From: Lanius collurio
Lineage: Eukaryota; Chordata; Aves; Passeriformes; Laniidae
Assembly (NCBI GenBank): GCA_020086605.1
Contig: JACBWW010000017.1
Coordinates: 6,338,579-6,402,578 of the forward strand
Length of the DNA: 64,000 nt
Reading direction: 5' to 3'
Shown: positions 10,559 to 23,400 of the stretch, piece by piece
Numbering within the stretch: the stretch's first letter is position 1
How the letters are laid out: each line of letters opens with the position of its first letter
Program-made: the position numbers and the translations under genes
The notes under the pieces: model-generated
Database searches by the model: none
Told to the model about the DNA's origin: nothing
Seen by the model: only the letters and a program-made list of their open reading frames with translations

Positions 10559-13500
10559 CAAGGGACTCCCAAGGAAAGCCTGTATTTATGCATAAAAACT
10601 TTTTTATTTTTGAAACATTTGGAAGTCAAAAGAACCTTGCCAAGAAGGTGCAGAGAATATGTTTAGGAAATAAGTCAGAGCCTGTGAGGTCACAAAAGGC
10701 CCCTGAGCCACACTGAGCCACACAGGAGGCACAAAGGAAATGCAGCAGCAAAACCTCAGCCTGTTTTACAACACCCTCTTCAATTGTTTAGCACCCATGT
10801 CTGACATTTCACACCTGAGCCTGAGCCCCCAAGCTGAACGGGAGGAAAAAGCCTTTCTGTGTGATTACAGCTCCTAAAAGACTGATTATCACACACCTCC
10901 AGGCTTTGATCCAGACCTCCCCCAGCCTCCCAGGGGACAGGCTCCCTAAAGAGCCATCTCTCCCCCATGGGCATCCTGCAGGTGTCATATCTTGTGTCAC
11001 CAACACTGCTGTGCACACGCTGCTTGCTCCCTAAACACGAGCTCCAGAAATCCCAGCACAAAGGCAGGATTCCACAGGTTGAAGCAAATCCATTTGGGAA
11101 TGTGCACCTGGGTTGGATATGAGCTGTGCTGGTCACAGGAGTGACCATTCATGGTAAACACTCACAGCTAGCCTTGGCCTTGCACCTCCTCACAGAGAGC
11201 CATCCCAAAACTTAAAAGGCTAAAGCTCTTCCCTGGGAAGTTTTGTTTCTGAAACTTCCAAAAGTGGCATCAGTTCGTGATCCAGATTTTTTCCATTTCT
11301 CTATTACAGCAGTGTCTCAGCAGCATAGCAAAGAGCCCCTGAATCCCCCTGGAAAAGCAAAAGGAGAGAGATGGGAGTAAAACAAGGACTGGTGCTAGGG
11401 CAGGAGGGTCTGACATTTTTTCCCTGATCCAGAAAACTCTGATTCCCTGTGACTTTGTTAGGAGACTGGAAGCTGCTGTTTAGTCAGAACTGTCAGACAG
11501 CGGTGCTGGCAGGAGATGGATGAGCTGTGGTGAGGCTCTGCAGAAGATGCTGTAGAGACAGGCTGCTTTGGGGAGCAGCTTGGGGAAAAGGCAGCAGGAG
11601 AGGGCTGAGGCAGGACTGACATGCCAGGGAAGGGACTGCCTGGTATACCTGTGCACAAGAGCCAAGCACTCGGGGCTCCTCAAACAGCCACTGAGACAGC
11701 AGAGCTCTGGGATATCTTCAGGCTGAGCTGACAGCTTGGCTCCAAGGGGTCATGGGACCAGCCCTTGGTGCCTCAGATCTTGATCCTGTCTCCTGCCAGG
11801 TGCTGATGGGCCCTTGGTTGTAGTCCCCAGCAATCCATTTGGTCTGTTTGAAGAAAAGGGAGATGTGTCCTCCAGCATCTCTCAGCAGGATCCCACCACA
11901 CTGCCAGCTGCCAAACCTTTATCCCAGACACCAGCACCATAAGGCAAACCCACAAGACAAAGATGCTGGAAGTTTTGCTTTATTTTTTACTGTGCAACAT
12001 TAATTATGAGTTTACTCTGACATTCACTGTATTCCTAGGGCCAAGGATGTGATTTCCTCCTGCCCTGGACTTGGATACAATCCTGCCACTGCTCTGATGC
12101 AAATCTGGAGGTTGCTTTATTGACGTCCTGTGATCATTCTCAGTTCTGCAATGATGTTCTTGTCACACTGCTGGTCTTTGCAGGACATCTGCAACTGCCC
12201 TGATGCAAGCCCAAAGGAGTCGGTGATCAGGGACAGTGTTACTGTGATCCATGAATCCTCGCTGGAGTGCCTCGACTCTTTTGTGTGGCTGTTTCTGAAG
12301 TGGAGGCTTGGCTTTGTTAATGCCAGATGTTCACAGGCATTGCCCTGTCAGTGTCCCCAGTCTGTTCTGGTCAGGAGAAGACCTCCTGCATGGACACTTC
12401 CTAGCTGGGAGAGCCAGTGCTGACACAAGTGTGCTTTGGGATATAATGAAAAAATTTGCCTCTTTTGTATTCAGGGCACACACAGCCCCTTCCTACCCCC
12501 AGGACCTCCTGCTGCAGAGAGAGCCCTCAGTCCACATCTGAGGCAGCCTAAAAAGCTGCAGCTGTGGTCCTGCACCAGGTCCTGTGCTGGCACATCAGTG
12601 GGGTAGACATTCCAGGTGAGAAGTAAGAGAAATCTCTGGCTAATACCTGCCCTGGGATTTGGGAGATTTGTTCTCTGATGTGCCAAAGGTTCCCAGTCAG
12701 TTAACCCCTCAGCTCCTGGTCTGTAACAGAGGTATTGGTGTGCCCATCCCTCTCTGCCTGGAGAGATGTGTGAGATGCAGAAGCAGCAGCCACAGAGGCA
12801 CTCTGAGCAGTCTGGCAGAAAGAGACAAGACTTTGGTCCTGCAATGGATTTGTAGGTAAAAATTCATCCCCAAACTGCTCAGAGGTGATCTAGCCTTGGC
12901 TTGATCTCATCTGATCCCTGCAGCAGGGTTTGTTGGCATTTTCTGTTTGGCCACTAACACAAACACAGGGCTCCTAGCAGATGTTTTTAGTTGGGAAGTT
13001 GTGTTTCCAGCAGGGTGGGATATGTGGTCCCTCGCTTTCACAGTCAGGATTTCGCTGAACAAGGAGACCATGTCTGTACCTGTAAATAGAAAGGGCTATA
13101 AGCAGCTGTGTGGCCAGATGGCACAACACAGGCCTGCAAACCAAACCCCCTTCTCCTCTCCAAACCCTAACCATGGTGGCCTCAGCCATGCTGACAGCTG
13201 GGGCTGGTCCCTGCCCCATCTCAGCCCTTGAAGAGTCCTCAGGCCCTCTCTGGGAGAGGAAGATGCTGTGCCAAGCAGCTTGATGACAACTTAACAGTAT
13301 GGACCATTGTGAATGCCTGGTGCCTAGCTTAGTGCAGAATTATGAGTGTTGCCTTAGAGATTTGGGGCTCCCCATTGGTGCCTGTCCTCTCGTGACACAG
13401 AGGTCCTGAAGTGGGCACACTCAAGCGTGAACCAAGCACTGGGGTCCCACCTTTAAACCCTCTTTGTGGGTTTGCATAGAATTCCTGCATCACAGAGCAG

Positions 13501-13837
13501 CAGGATACAAACCTTTTATCCTGACAGAGTGCAATGCAAGGGGATGGTGTATCCCCACTGACTTTGCATCCCACTCCCAGAAGGCTGAAACTGTAGGACC
13601 AGGGTCTGTCACACACAGTGCAGGAGCTGGACTGAGTCTGGCAAACACTTCCATAAAACCGCCCTCCCAGCTCAGGGTACAGAGCTCTGCTCCACAGCTC
13701 CAGGTCTCTGCTGCTTTATATCTTCTCTCTTTTCTACTTGGGAGGTGTTATTTTTTCCTGCTCAGGGTATCCAGGTGGGGCCTGGAGGGATTATCCAGGA
13801 TACCCAGGATGTACTGTCAGTGTGCAAATTGCCTGAC
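10559..13837. other. No gene or repeat recognised
   Basis: Open frames here are short and unsupported by splice signals. No CR1 or LTR similarity was seen. Confidence 0.55.
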
Positions 13838-13945
13838 TCACAGAACCACAGATTGGTTTGGGCTGGAAGGGACCTTAAAGATGATCTCATTGTCAACCCC
13901 TGCCATGGGCAGGGACACCTTCCACTAGATCAGGCTGCTCAAATG
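13838..13945 (-). mobile_element. CR1 LINE 3' tail (minus strand)
   Basis: This is the only copy in the window in antisense orientation. Read on the + strand it starts CACAGAACCACAGATTGG, then TTTGGGCTGGAAGGGACC, TTAAAGATGATCTCATTG, and CAACCCCTGCCATGGGCAGG, ending near GATCAGGCTGCTCAAA. This is the reverse complement of the CR1 3' terminus. It is cut off after about 108 bases. Confidence 0.92.
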
Positions 13946-16107
13946 CATGCAAATTTACCCAAAATGCACCTCCTCTCTCAGGGTCATGGCACGTGCATTT
14001 TGCTGTTCCTCTCCACTCATCCAGTGACTGTTTTTTTCCAGGACAATCCTGGGTGGATGTGGCCAGGAAAATCTGGATGCAGAGAAATCCAGAGACAGGC
14101 ATCTCTTGGAGTGTTTTACAACCCATTTGCTCAGCTCGGAGGGGCACGAGCTGCAGCACAGCAAAGAACAGGGATCTTGGTGTCTCTCCTGGATCAGATA
14201 CAGACAGTAGCCTGTCTGGTTACAGAGAGCACTTCCTTTGATTAAAAGCTAATAAATATTCATCCCTCTCCTCCCCTGCCGTCCCTCCCAAATCCCCAGA
14301 GACAAAAGTTAGACAAGCAAAACTGGTTCATTTGTGATGTATTCCAGTGCATTGCTCCAAAACACTTGGAATCCTTCCAGACAACAGTGCGTGGCTGCAA
14401 GGGCTATGGATCATCAAGGAAAGGGCCAATACTTTGCATTCACTTAAAACAAGGCTCAGGTCATAAAGGACATGCTCATTATTAGTGGTGGGTGTTGGGA
14501 AGCAAAGTATAAAGTGTACACAGAACCTTGTCCCCAGCTAATTCCTCAATAAATTGGCAAAGATTCATCACTGCCTGCAGAGCAGGAGACAGAGAGGGAT
14601 TAGATGTTAAGGCCAGCTCAGTTTCCCAGGAATACAGATGTGCCATCAGCTGATGAAAACTACGGTGAGGAGCAAGGGAAGAAGATATATCAGTGGTGAA
14701 GGCTGTCTCCTTTTAAGGCAAGGAAAACTAAACTCTCCCCAGGAAAGAACAGATCCAAATGGAGAGATCGTAGCTGGTGTAAGAGTGCAGGGCCCGCTGA
14801 GCCAACCCTGGTGAAACACAGACTGCCAAACCAAGCCACTGTCACCCAGGAGATCAGAGGAGCCAAGGGCTTATTCAGCACAGAGATGTTGCTGGAGAAA
14901 ACCAGTGCTGACATAGAAATATGGAATAGATGCAGTATTGTGCTGTCTCAACACAGATTTAAGCCACAGCCCTGCGGGGAAAGTCCCCTGGGGGCACTAG
15001 AACATGGATGGAGAAGAGCTTTCCATCTCTGGATGGAAGCTTATCTCATAGTTCTCTCTGAAGTTGCTATAACCCTCTGTTTTTCCACCTCTTGGCTTCC
15101 AGTTGGAGTACAGAGCAATTCATTTCTTGGGGGAGGGCTGCCTTCAGCCTGTATTGGTAAGGGATCCAGAAGTGATCCCACAATTATTAGTAAAATAGTA
15201 AGATTAGGATATTAATTTGTATACAAATAGTAGTCATATATACCAGTTATAGTAAATTATAACTATAATTATTATTTCTTACTATTATTACATCCAAGCA
15301 CCTGCATCCTGGGAATGTGGTGCTGGGACCCCAGGCTTGGTCTCTGCTCGGAGTGAGCAGTAGCATGTTATCCATGTGCTTCTGCAACCCACCAGCTCTG
15401 CACAGCACTGAGCTTGTTGCAACTCCACCAGCATCACAGGGCTCAGCAGCCCAGAGACAAACCTCCATACCATGATGTCCATGCTGTTTAAGCAAAAATA
15501 AACCTGTGTGTTCTGCCTGGCCCTGTAGAAACCAATCACTTCTGCCTCTCCTTGAATGCTAAGGCTTCAAGCAAGAAGCTGACAGCAGAAGTGGGTAGAA
15601 GATGAAGCATTGCAATTTTCCAGCTTTTCTTATGGCAGCCCCCAGTTTTGTGGGGGCTGTTGGGCAAACAAGAAGCAAGCAGTTTCATGGCTGAGTTTCA
15701 GCTGGCACTGCAAAGCCCATATCGTGGGCAATTTTCTCTGCTGAGATGAGATTTGCTTGGCACATCCCTGTGGTGGGTCCAGAGGGAGCCCAGGGTTGCT
15801 CTCTAATCCTCCAGCTTGGTCCCAGCCAGGCCCTGCCAAGACATCCCTACCATGAGGGGAGCACAGCCAAGCAGGGCCAAGCCTTGTCTCAAAACCAGCT
15901 CAGCTGATCAAGGCAATGGAGCAGGAAAAAAAAACAGTGGGAGACTGAGGATCCTCATCATTGAATGGAAAATCCCTCTCCAAGGACAGTATCCAAACAC
16001 CCAGGTAATGCTGGAGAGCACAAAGGCACCACACTCATGGCAAAAGGACTCTGGTCCTTGGTTTGCAGAGATCCAGGTTCTGGGGTAAGAGCAGGATGCT
16101 TTTCTTC

Positions 16108-16129
16108 AAAAAAAAAAAAAAAAAAAAAA
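16108..16129 (+). repeat. Poly(A) run, 22 A
   Basis: An uninterrupted A-run followed by an AAAC-rich stretch up to about 16160. It could be a retroposon tail, but no parent transcript is recognisable upstream. Confidence 0.85.
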
Positions 16130-16929
16130 GGGGAAAAACCACAAAACAAAACAAAAAACCCGCCTGCCTTTTCAGAAAGCTTCCCAAGGAAATGGGGTGC
16201 TTGCAGTGATACCCACATAAAAATCCCTTTTTCCAGAGCCCTCATGTCCTCTTTGCCCACATGAGCTGGAAGGGCTCTCAAGGACAGCAACAGCCCCATG
16301 AAATGCATGGATCATTTTGAGATATAAAATGATAAGAGGGAAGAGCACAAATGTTGGGTTTTGCTGCTACCAGTGTTAACTGTTTCAAACCCTTTTTCAC
16401 ATTTATTTCCCCTTCCTGTGTGGGGTCAGTCAGACTTCAGCATTTTAGACCTCTGATATCTTCTCTTCATAGGGATGTCCTACAGCACAGACCTCAGGAC
16501 TCTTGGAGATGCTCTGCATGTTTCAGAGACTCAAGGGTGGGCCAGATTTTCTGCACCAGGCAGAAAGTCAGGTGCACTGGGAAATTTGTGCTTTACATTT
16601 CCTCTGTGTACCCCAGGTTAGCAGGCTAGCAAACTCCCTTACTCCTTTGCAGGACTCTCCTTGGTGAAGCAGAAGAAAATCTTGGAGCAACTTCAAGAAA
16701 AGCACTAAAGGCTCCTCTAGGGCTGCCAGAATGGGTACAGTTAAACCTCATGCTTGACTTCATCTTCAAGGTCCTCTTGCCATGGCAGTTCTGCAGGAGA
16801 TAAAAAGGAAAATCCTTCAGTAAATCTGGCAGGGGAAAAGATGTGGGGAGAAAAAAAATACTGTATCATCTCCTAGCTAACATCTTTTTGTATGGGGTCT
16901 ATATGTGCACATATGTAGGTGTGCATGTG

Positions 16930-16931
16930 TG

Positions 16932-16962
<31 letters not shown>

Positions 16963-16971
16963 ATGTATGTG
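16930..16971 (+). repeat. (TA)n(TG)n(TATG)n microsatellite
   Basis: GTGTATATATATATATG runs directly into about nine TG units and then GTATGTATGTG. This is a compound microsatellite likely to vary in length between individuals. Confidence 0.9.
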
Positions 16972-19900
16972 ATATTCCAGGTTGTTAAGCAGGTCAGATT
17001 AGTTCATATGAGTAATTTGCAGAGCTTTGCTTAACAGAAAATATTGTGCTCATGCACAGGCTTAAATATATATATATCTATGTTTTGGGGTTTTTTTTTA
17101 ATAGGTAAAAATTAATATTGGATAGGGACGATTTGCTGAAATATTCTGTAAATGTCCCAGATGTATTTTTGCATTTGTTGTTTTGCAAGACCCTAGCTAT
17201 GGTTCTTTTGTGTTCAGAAGGTTCAGACTTCACAAATAGTGTGGTTTAATGCACAATTGTTAATGAACCTTTTCAAGATTTAAACCAGCACCAGAATCTG
17301 ACCCACTGCATCTATATGCAAATACATTCTCAAAAGTACTGTGTAGAAAGTGACCTGCTTCTACTAATGCCTAGATAATGAGGAAATGAGGATTTATGCC
17401 ATCAGAGACACTCCCCCCTTGGAGCACATCTTCTGAGACATTCAGTCAAGGAATCGCTTCAGCACAGCCTCCAGAGGGAAGCCTGATCATTAAAAAATGA
17501 CATTTCTTTTCCGTGTGATGAATGACAATTGAGCTGGAAACTCAGCTTTCATCCGGGCTGAGGACTCATCCCACCAGAGCACCGATGTCAAGAGAAACAA
17601 ACCCTTCCATTTAGGGTTTGTGCCAGGCTTCAAAGGAAGGGACTGAGGGCTAGAGCTTGGTTTCCTGGGAGTCCCAGGCTCTGTTGCAGCACATCCTCAA
17701 AACCCTTCCACGAAGACATCCCATGGTTTGTCTCCTTTGAGTGTCTTTTCACTGCTCCCAAAGCAGACATGTCCCAGCCTATCTCAGGTCCTACCAGTGT
17801 CAAATTCAAAACCACAAACCACTGTTCCTTTGCACCCAAGCCAAGACTCTTCCTGAAGGCAGATATTGGGGGTCAGGGTGTCCTGCTCAAAATCTGTGTG
17901 TTCCCCACACCAGGCATGACATATCCAGAAGGGCACTGGTTTGATACAGATCCCAGCTAGGAAACACAATAATTCCCCAAACCCAGATTGCTTGGGAAAT
18001 GAGGACAAGTTTATCCTTCACAAGGGAAAAAGTTGGAGCACTGTTGTGTTCATGTTTCCTTCCAGTGGCAGAGCTGGGGCTTCTACAACTGATGAGTTGG
18101 AAACCAGGGTGGGACAGGAGTCACCCAGTGAAAGACATCTGGGCTGATGTCTTTCTGAACACATCATGTGGCACTCCCAATAGACACAACAGAGATAAAA
18201 CAGATCCCTGCAAAGATCCCCCCACTTTCTTCTGCTTTGGTGCCTGTTTTAGATGGGAAGAGTCACACTTTGGGATGGACTTCCACATAAAAAGGGCTGA
18301 GGACAGCAACTCCAATGCAGAGCTTGTACCTACCCCAGAGGTGACTATGTCTGCATATCCCACCTCAGGCTCTGAGCTCTGGAGGTCCTTGTCCCAGTTT
18401 GGAGGCCTGTCTAAATTCCCCATCAAATCCAAGAACCAGCTGATTCTCTTCTTGTGTCTCACCACAGCTGGGGCTCACCAAACTTTGCTTTGTGTCCCAG
18501 CAATTCCTCTTCATGACCCTGCACATTGAACAGCGCTGAGCTGCCACCAGAGACTCCAAATGCTGAGATGTCACAACCAGCCTTGTCTCACATCCTAGGC
18601 AGGACCATTCCATCCACCCAAAGAGTAAGTCACATAAAAGTGGGAGGAAAAGGGGAAATCCAGCTGTAGGAATTTTGGAATGCCTGCAAAAATAAACCCT
18701 GAAACCAACGTAACTGGATTATTTAAGACATTCTTAACCACTTTACTTCTGCTTTCCTTCCATTGCAGCTGGAGATGCCGGATCCCATCACGTTTGACAG
18801 CATGCAGAGCAAGGTCTGCACTGTCCCAGGAAATTTCTTTATTGTCAATACATCACAGATCCCCTTGGAGATTCCTGGGGTGCTTAACTAAGCCAAGGAG
18901 TGACATATTGAAGAGTTCAACATTTTTAATTGCAGGTCAGCAAGAAGGAAAAAAAAAAAAAAAGCCTGTAGCTACTGAAGCTCTCAGTCACTTTGAAATG
19001 GAAAGTTTCCCCCTTTGCACAATCTCCCAAGTATGGCATGTGGCCTAATTTTATAATTACAAAATAGATCTGAATTGCTTCAAAGGAGCCATTGTGTTCC
19101 AGCAGGTACATAATAAGTTTATAGTATCAGCTAATTGCACTGTTATATAAAGGTTCAGAATGACTTTTGAAACCAACAGACAGACCTTCTAGGTATCAAA
19201 CATATATTGTTTTGTTTGGGCAACTTTTTATTAATACCTCATTATGAAGGCAACCTGTGCTTTCTCCATCCTTTCCAGAGAGGATATAAATGTTCATGCT
19301 GTGCAGAAGGTGCTGGGCTTGATACTGAGCTGGTGCACATCATCTCCACTGACCTTAGAGGGTCATTTTAGACCCCAGCAAAATCCTAATAATGCATGTA
19401 AGTCAATGGCTTAGAGCTCATGTTAAGTAGAGCTGTGGGGACACCATTGAGTGGGAAACAAAGTGGTTTAAGCAGCTACTGCCAGCTGTTGTCCATCTTG
19501 TGTCAGGCTGGTTTGAGCTCACATGTTCAGCCTCGCTGGTGGGAACCATGGTAGGAGCACACAGCTGAAGGGGACATCTGGTCTGTCACAGCAGCTCAGT
19601 CATACCCAGCTGTGACTTTGCACCCCCTCACCAAGAAAGGACATAGAAATAAAGGTGGGGTTTGCCACAAAGAGCCTCCTGCTGTTAACCTCTCTCATGG
19701 ATGAGACTCTTGAGAGCTCTGGGTCTCAGTTATGAAAAAAAGAATTTTATATAAAGAGCAGCAGAGCCAGGGTCACTCAAAACTTGGGCATCACTCCATC
19801 CTGCAGCCTCAAGGGTAAATGACCAGAATGCAGCAGAATCAGTGAATGCAGAAGGCCCTGGGAAGATTCATAGTACTATATGGGATAAAGGACAGCTCCC

Positions 19901-20365
19901 CAAACAATTTCCTGCCTGGCTATCCACATGTAGCAAGTTCCCTATCCAGCAGGTGCCTGGGCATTACGTTCAAAGGAGCTAGAATTTCTTCCCAAGCCTG
20001 AGTTCCCTCCCTGTCCTGTGATCTGTCCCACCCAATGCACATCCAACCCCATTAGCCCCCATCTCTTAACACCTCACAGGGCACTTGCCTGCTACAACTA
20101 CTGGCAGTAAACAAAGATGCAATCAGGAATCACCCAATTCAACTCCTCAGAGCTGCTGTGATGTGAAGCCAGCACAATGGGGGAGACCCTCTGATCAAGG
20201 GCACACATTTGTGCTTTGTTATCAGCTATTCACTCTTTGGAGCGCACTGGGATTCCCCAGCTGCAATGGGACTTCTGTGGAGCTCTAACTTCATAAACTC
20301 AGCTCAGCCTTTCAGGAAGAGATTTCTAATTTTATCCAGGCCATTCATCCACCCTTAATTTGCAA

Positions 20366-20366
<1 letters not shown>

Positions 20367-20405
<39 letters not shown>
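20367..20405 (+). repeat. Poly(A) run, 39 A
   Basis: The longest homopolymer in the window, with no interruption. The sequence just upstream (about 19.7-20.36 kb) gave no recognisable gene copy, so a processed-pseudogene origin cannot be shown. Length is prone to assembly error. Confidence 0.9.
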
Positions 20406-20408
<3 letters not shown>

Positions 20409-23400
20409 GTTGCAGGGTTATTACTAACTATTGGCCAAGACAGAATGAACTCCAGGCTTGGCTGACTCCCTCTTTGGTAGAGAACAAGTGCACAGACAGC
20501 AGACACATTGCTGGTTTGCTTCCCAAGCATTTCTGCTCCTGAGTGAGGATGTCTGAAAGCCAAAGCAGAAGGAGAACCTTTCTTTCACAGGTGTAGCTGC
20601 ATTGTCCAGGCTCCACCTCAACCAATGGGGCTTGGAGATTTTGGCCAGCCTGCAGTGCTCAGCCTTTCTTCCCTTCCAAGCGCTCAAAATGCTGTTGCCC
20701 TGCAAAAATGAGGGGGAAAAGTCCCCACTGGCCTCAGTCAGGCTCTGAGATCAGATCTCAGACACAGGGAGGAGTGTTTTTTTCACTATCAGCTTGTGAG
20801 GTTCACATGTCCCCACTCCCCCTGAACACTCACACAGAACACAATTCCTTGCACTACAGCAGGACATACTCAAACCACTCCACCCAGCACAGGAGGTAAT
20901 CCTGGGCCTTGATATGAGGCCAAGGAAGCAATGTTTTAGTCTTCCCCAGCACTCCTTGCCAGTGCAGAGATATAAAATTCCCTAAGCTGGATACCTAGAG
21001 TCAGTCAGGAGAGGATCTCCAGCCATACCCTCGTATCCAGCTATGCCATTATTCAGTCTGCCTGTGACATGTTGGCAAGAGGTGATTAATCACAAGTGTT
21101 CAGCCATGAGAAGTCTTTTTAATAAAACAGCTAAGGTAACAAACAATAGCAGAAAGAATAGTCAAGAAATTCACATCCTTATTAGCTGGGGTGGTAGCCC
21201 AAGGATTCAAGGAAACCCAAATAATCTTAACTACAAAATATTGCAAAGGTTGTTACTTATTCCCTAAAGTCTCCTAAAAAAACCCCAGTTATTCTTATGC
21301 CCGTTGTTGTAGGATCTGACACATGCTTCATACTTTTGAATTTGATGAGATAGAAGTTTCAACTATATTGAGCTTTCAGAATATAATGAATACTCTGAGA
21401 GAGCCTACAGTATAACATTTAAAATGCACTGACCCAAGGGCACAACAATTTATCTTGGAGAAATTAATGTAGAGCTCCCTCGATTTTATGTATTTTTGTA
21501 ATCCAGGTTGCCCTCAACTGATCATCATACTTTAGGAAATGTGTATCTGTTTATTGCAAACATAAAACCCAATATAATTATAAGTTATTATTTGCAGCAT
21601 ACAGCTGCAAGAGTTTGTCTGTGATCGAGATTTTTTGATAACGCTACTATTCCCCAAATTCACCCTGGAAGAACATTTTTGCCAACATATCAGGTGTCCC
21701 ATTGTTCCACCTGCTCTTGTTTGCATCAAGAGAGGACCCAGACAGCGCCCAAGCAGCCCTTCACCACAAAAATAAATCAACTTGCACCCAACATCTACCC
21801 AAGATGCCAAAGCTTCCCACCAACAAATGAGAGGGAAGACAAATCAGGTCCCGGAAAAATACACCCTGGATATGTGAGCATGCAAAGCTGTGGGGCCTGG
21901 GGACTTCCATGGTAACTCTGTGTATAAACAGGACCAAACAGCTTGAAGTAGCTGCTTTCCTTGCAAGGCCGATGAACAAAGTATCTCTGTAGCTTGGCCA
22001 ACACAGCAAGTTCCAGCCAAATGTAAATAGCCTGTGGGGGGTTTTGGCACTTTGCACTCTATTTTGCATACAGCTGGTAATGTTTTAGAGGCCGGGCCCA
22101 GCCAAGGGTAGTGCTTCCAAGAACAGAGCAGGAAACACTTTGTGTACAGAAAAGAGTCCCAGGAGAAATCAGTGAAATCTTAAGGCCTTTTGTGTTTCTT
22201 TCTTCCCCCACCAAATCAATCAAATCATTTTTATGTTAAAAATTTCCAGAGTTCCAGGTAGATGCGGCCACCTCACTCAGTGCTCCGGGTGCTCAGTGGG
22301 AAAGGGAATATCTTGGCTCCTGCAGGCACACAAACACTTGCTGCATGTAAGAAAATCCTGCTGGGCACATCCACGATGTCTTTCAGGGCAGAATTCCTGG
22401 AGCTGGCTGGGTTGGGAGTACCAAGCATGAGAGACAACATCAGGGAGGAGGAAGTTTGTACCAAAGCATCTGGTGACACTCCTTGAGTCCTCCACAGTAA
22501 CAACACCAAGGAAATACCACAATATTTCTAATTATCTGGATGTCATTCAGCATTTTGGTAAAAATGAGCAGGACCTAGGGTTTAGGATGGGTTGGTGTGA
22601 TAGAGTGAGCCAGTCACAACTAAAATGCTACTAAATTCCTGCTCTCCAGGGGCTTATCCTTGCAGGTGGAATGGGATTTCCCTCTTGATAGAATGCTGAG
22701 GAACCCTGACTCCACTGTTTTGTTTGTCACCTTAACACCCACTCTGTAGGGCACAAAAGGGGACAAATCTGGCTCTCCTGCAGCCTCTCCCCTGCTCCTG
22801 TGTGCAGCAGGCCAGGGAGGGGATGCAGATGAATTGGGCAGAGCAGAACCACACTGGGCACACAAGGCTGAAATGAGCAGACACGAGGATTAATATTGCA
22901 GCAGAAATTTTGTTATCATGTGTTTAAAATCACAGCGTACCAGCACACACATTTTACCCACCTGGTCCTCTCCTTTCAACCTCATGTGTGAACACATTTG
23001 TACATCAGAACCATCGTGTCCTAGAGGGAGACTGTCCTTCTGTTAGCTGTCCCAGTCACTTGATTATTCAGGGTTGAGAGATGAGTGCTGGCTGACTTAG
23101 CAGCAGCCGTCAAAGCTGGCAGCAAAAGGGAATATATGTCAATAACTCAGAAAAGGGAAGCAGAGACAACTTGGAGAGAAGTCATTGCTACACCCACATG
23201 AAGCAAAATTGAAAGCCCTGTTTATCATAATTTAGTGTCCTTTACTTTGCATCTTACAGATGTCTGTCCTTCCACAGGTAATTGATATGTGCAAAGCCAA
23301 ATCATTGTCCTGCAGAAAGGGCTGGAGCACAAAGGAAGGGTCACGCTGTGGAGGGACCCCGGGGGACAGATGGGGGACTGTGTGCTGCTGTCAGATGGCA

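Noticed and set aside
13745..14245. 166-codon + strand frame
   Set aside because: It passes straight through the antisense CR1 tail at 13838-13945.
17999..18529. 176-codon + strand frame
   Set aside because: No domain, no splice context, and an overlapping long minus-strand frame at 18121-18465. The sequence reads as random.
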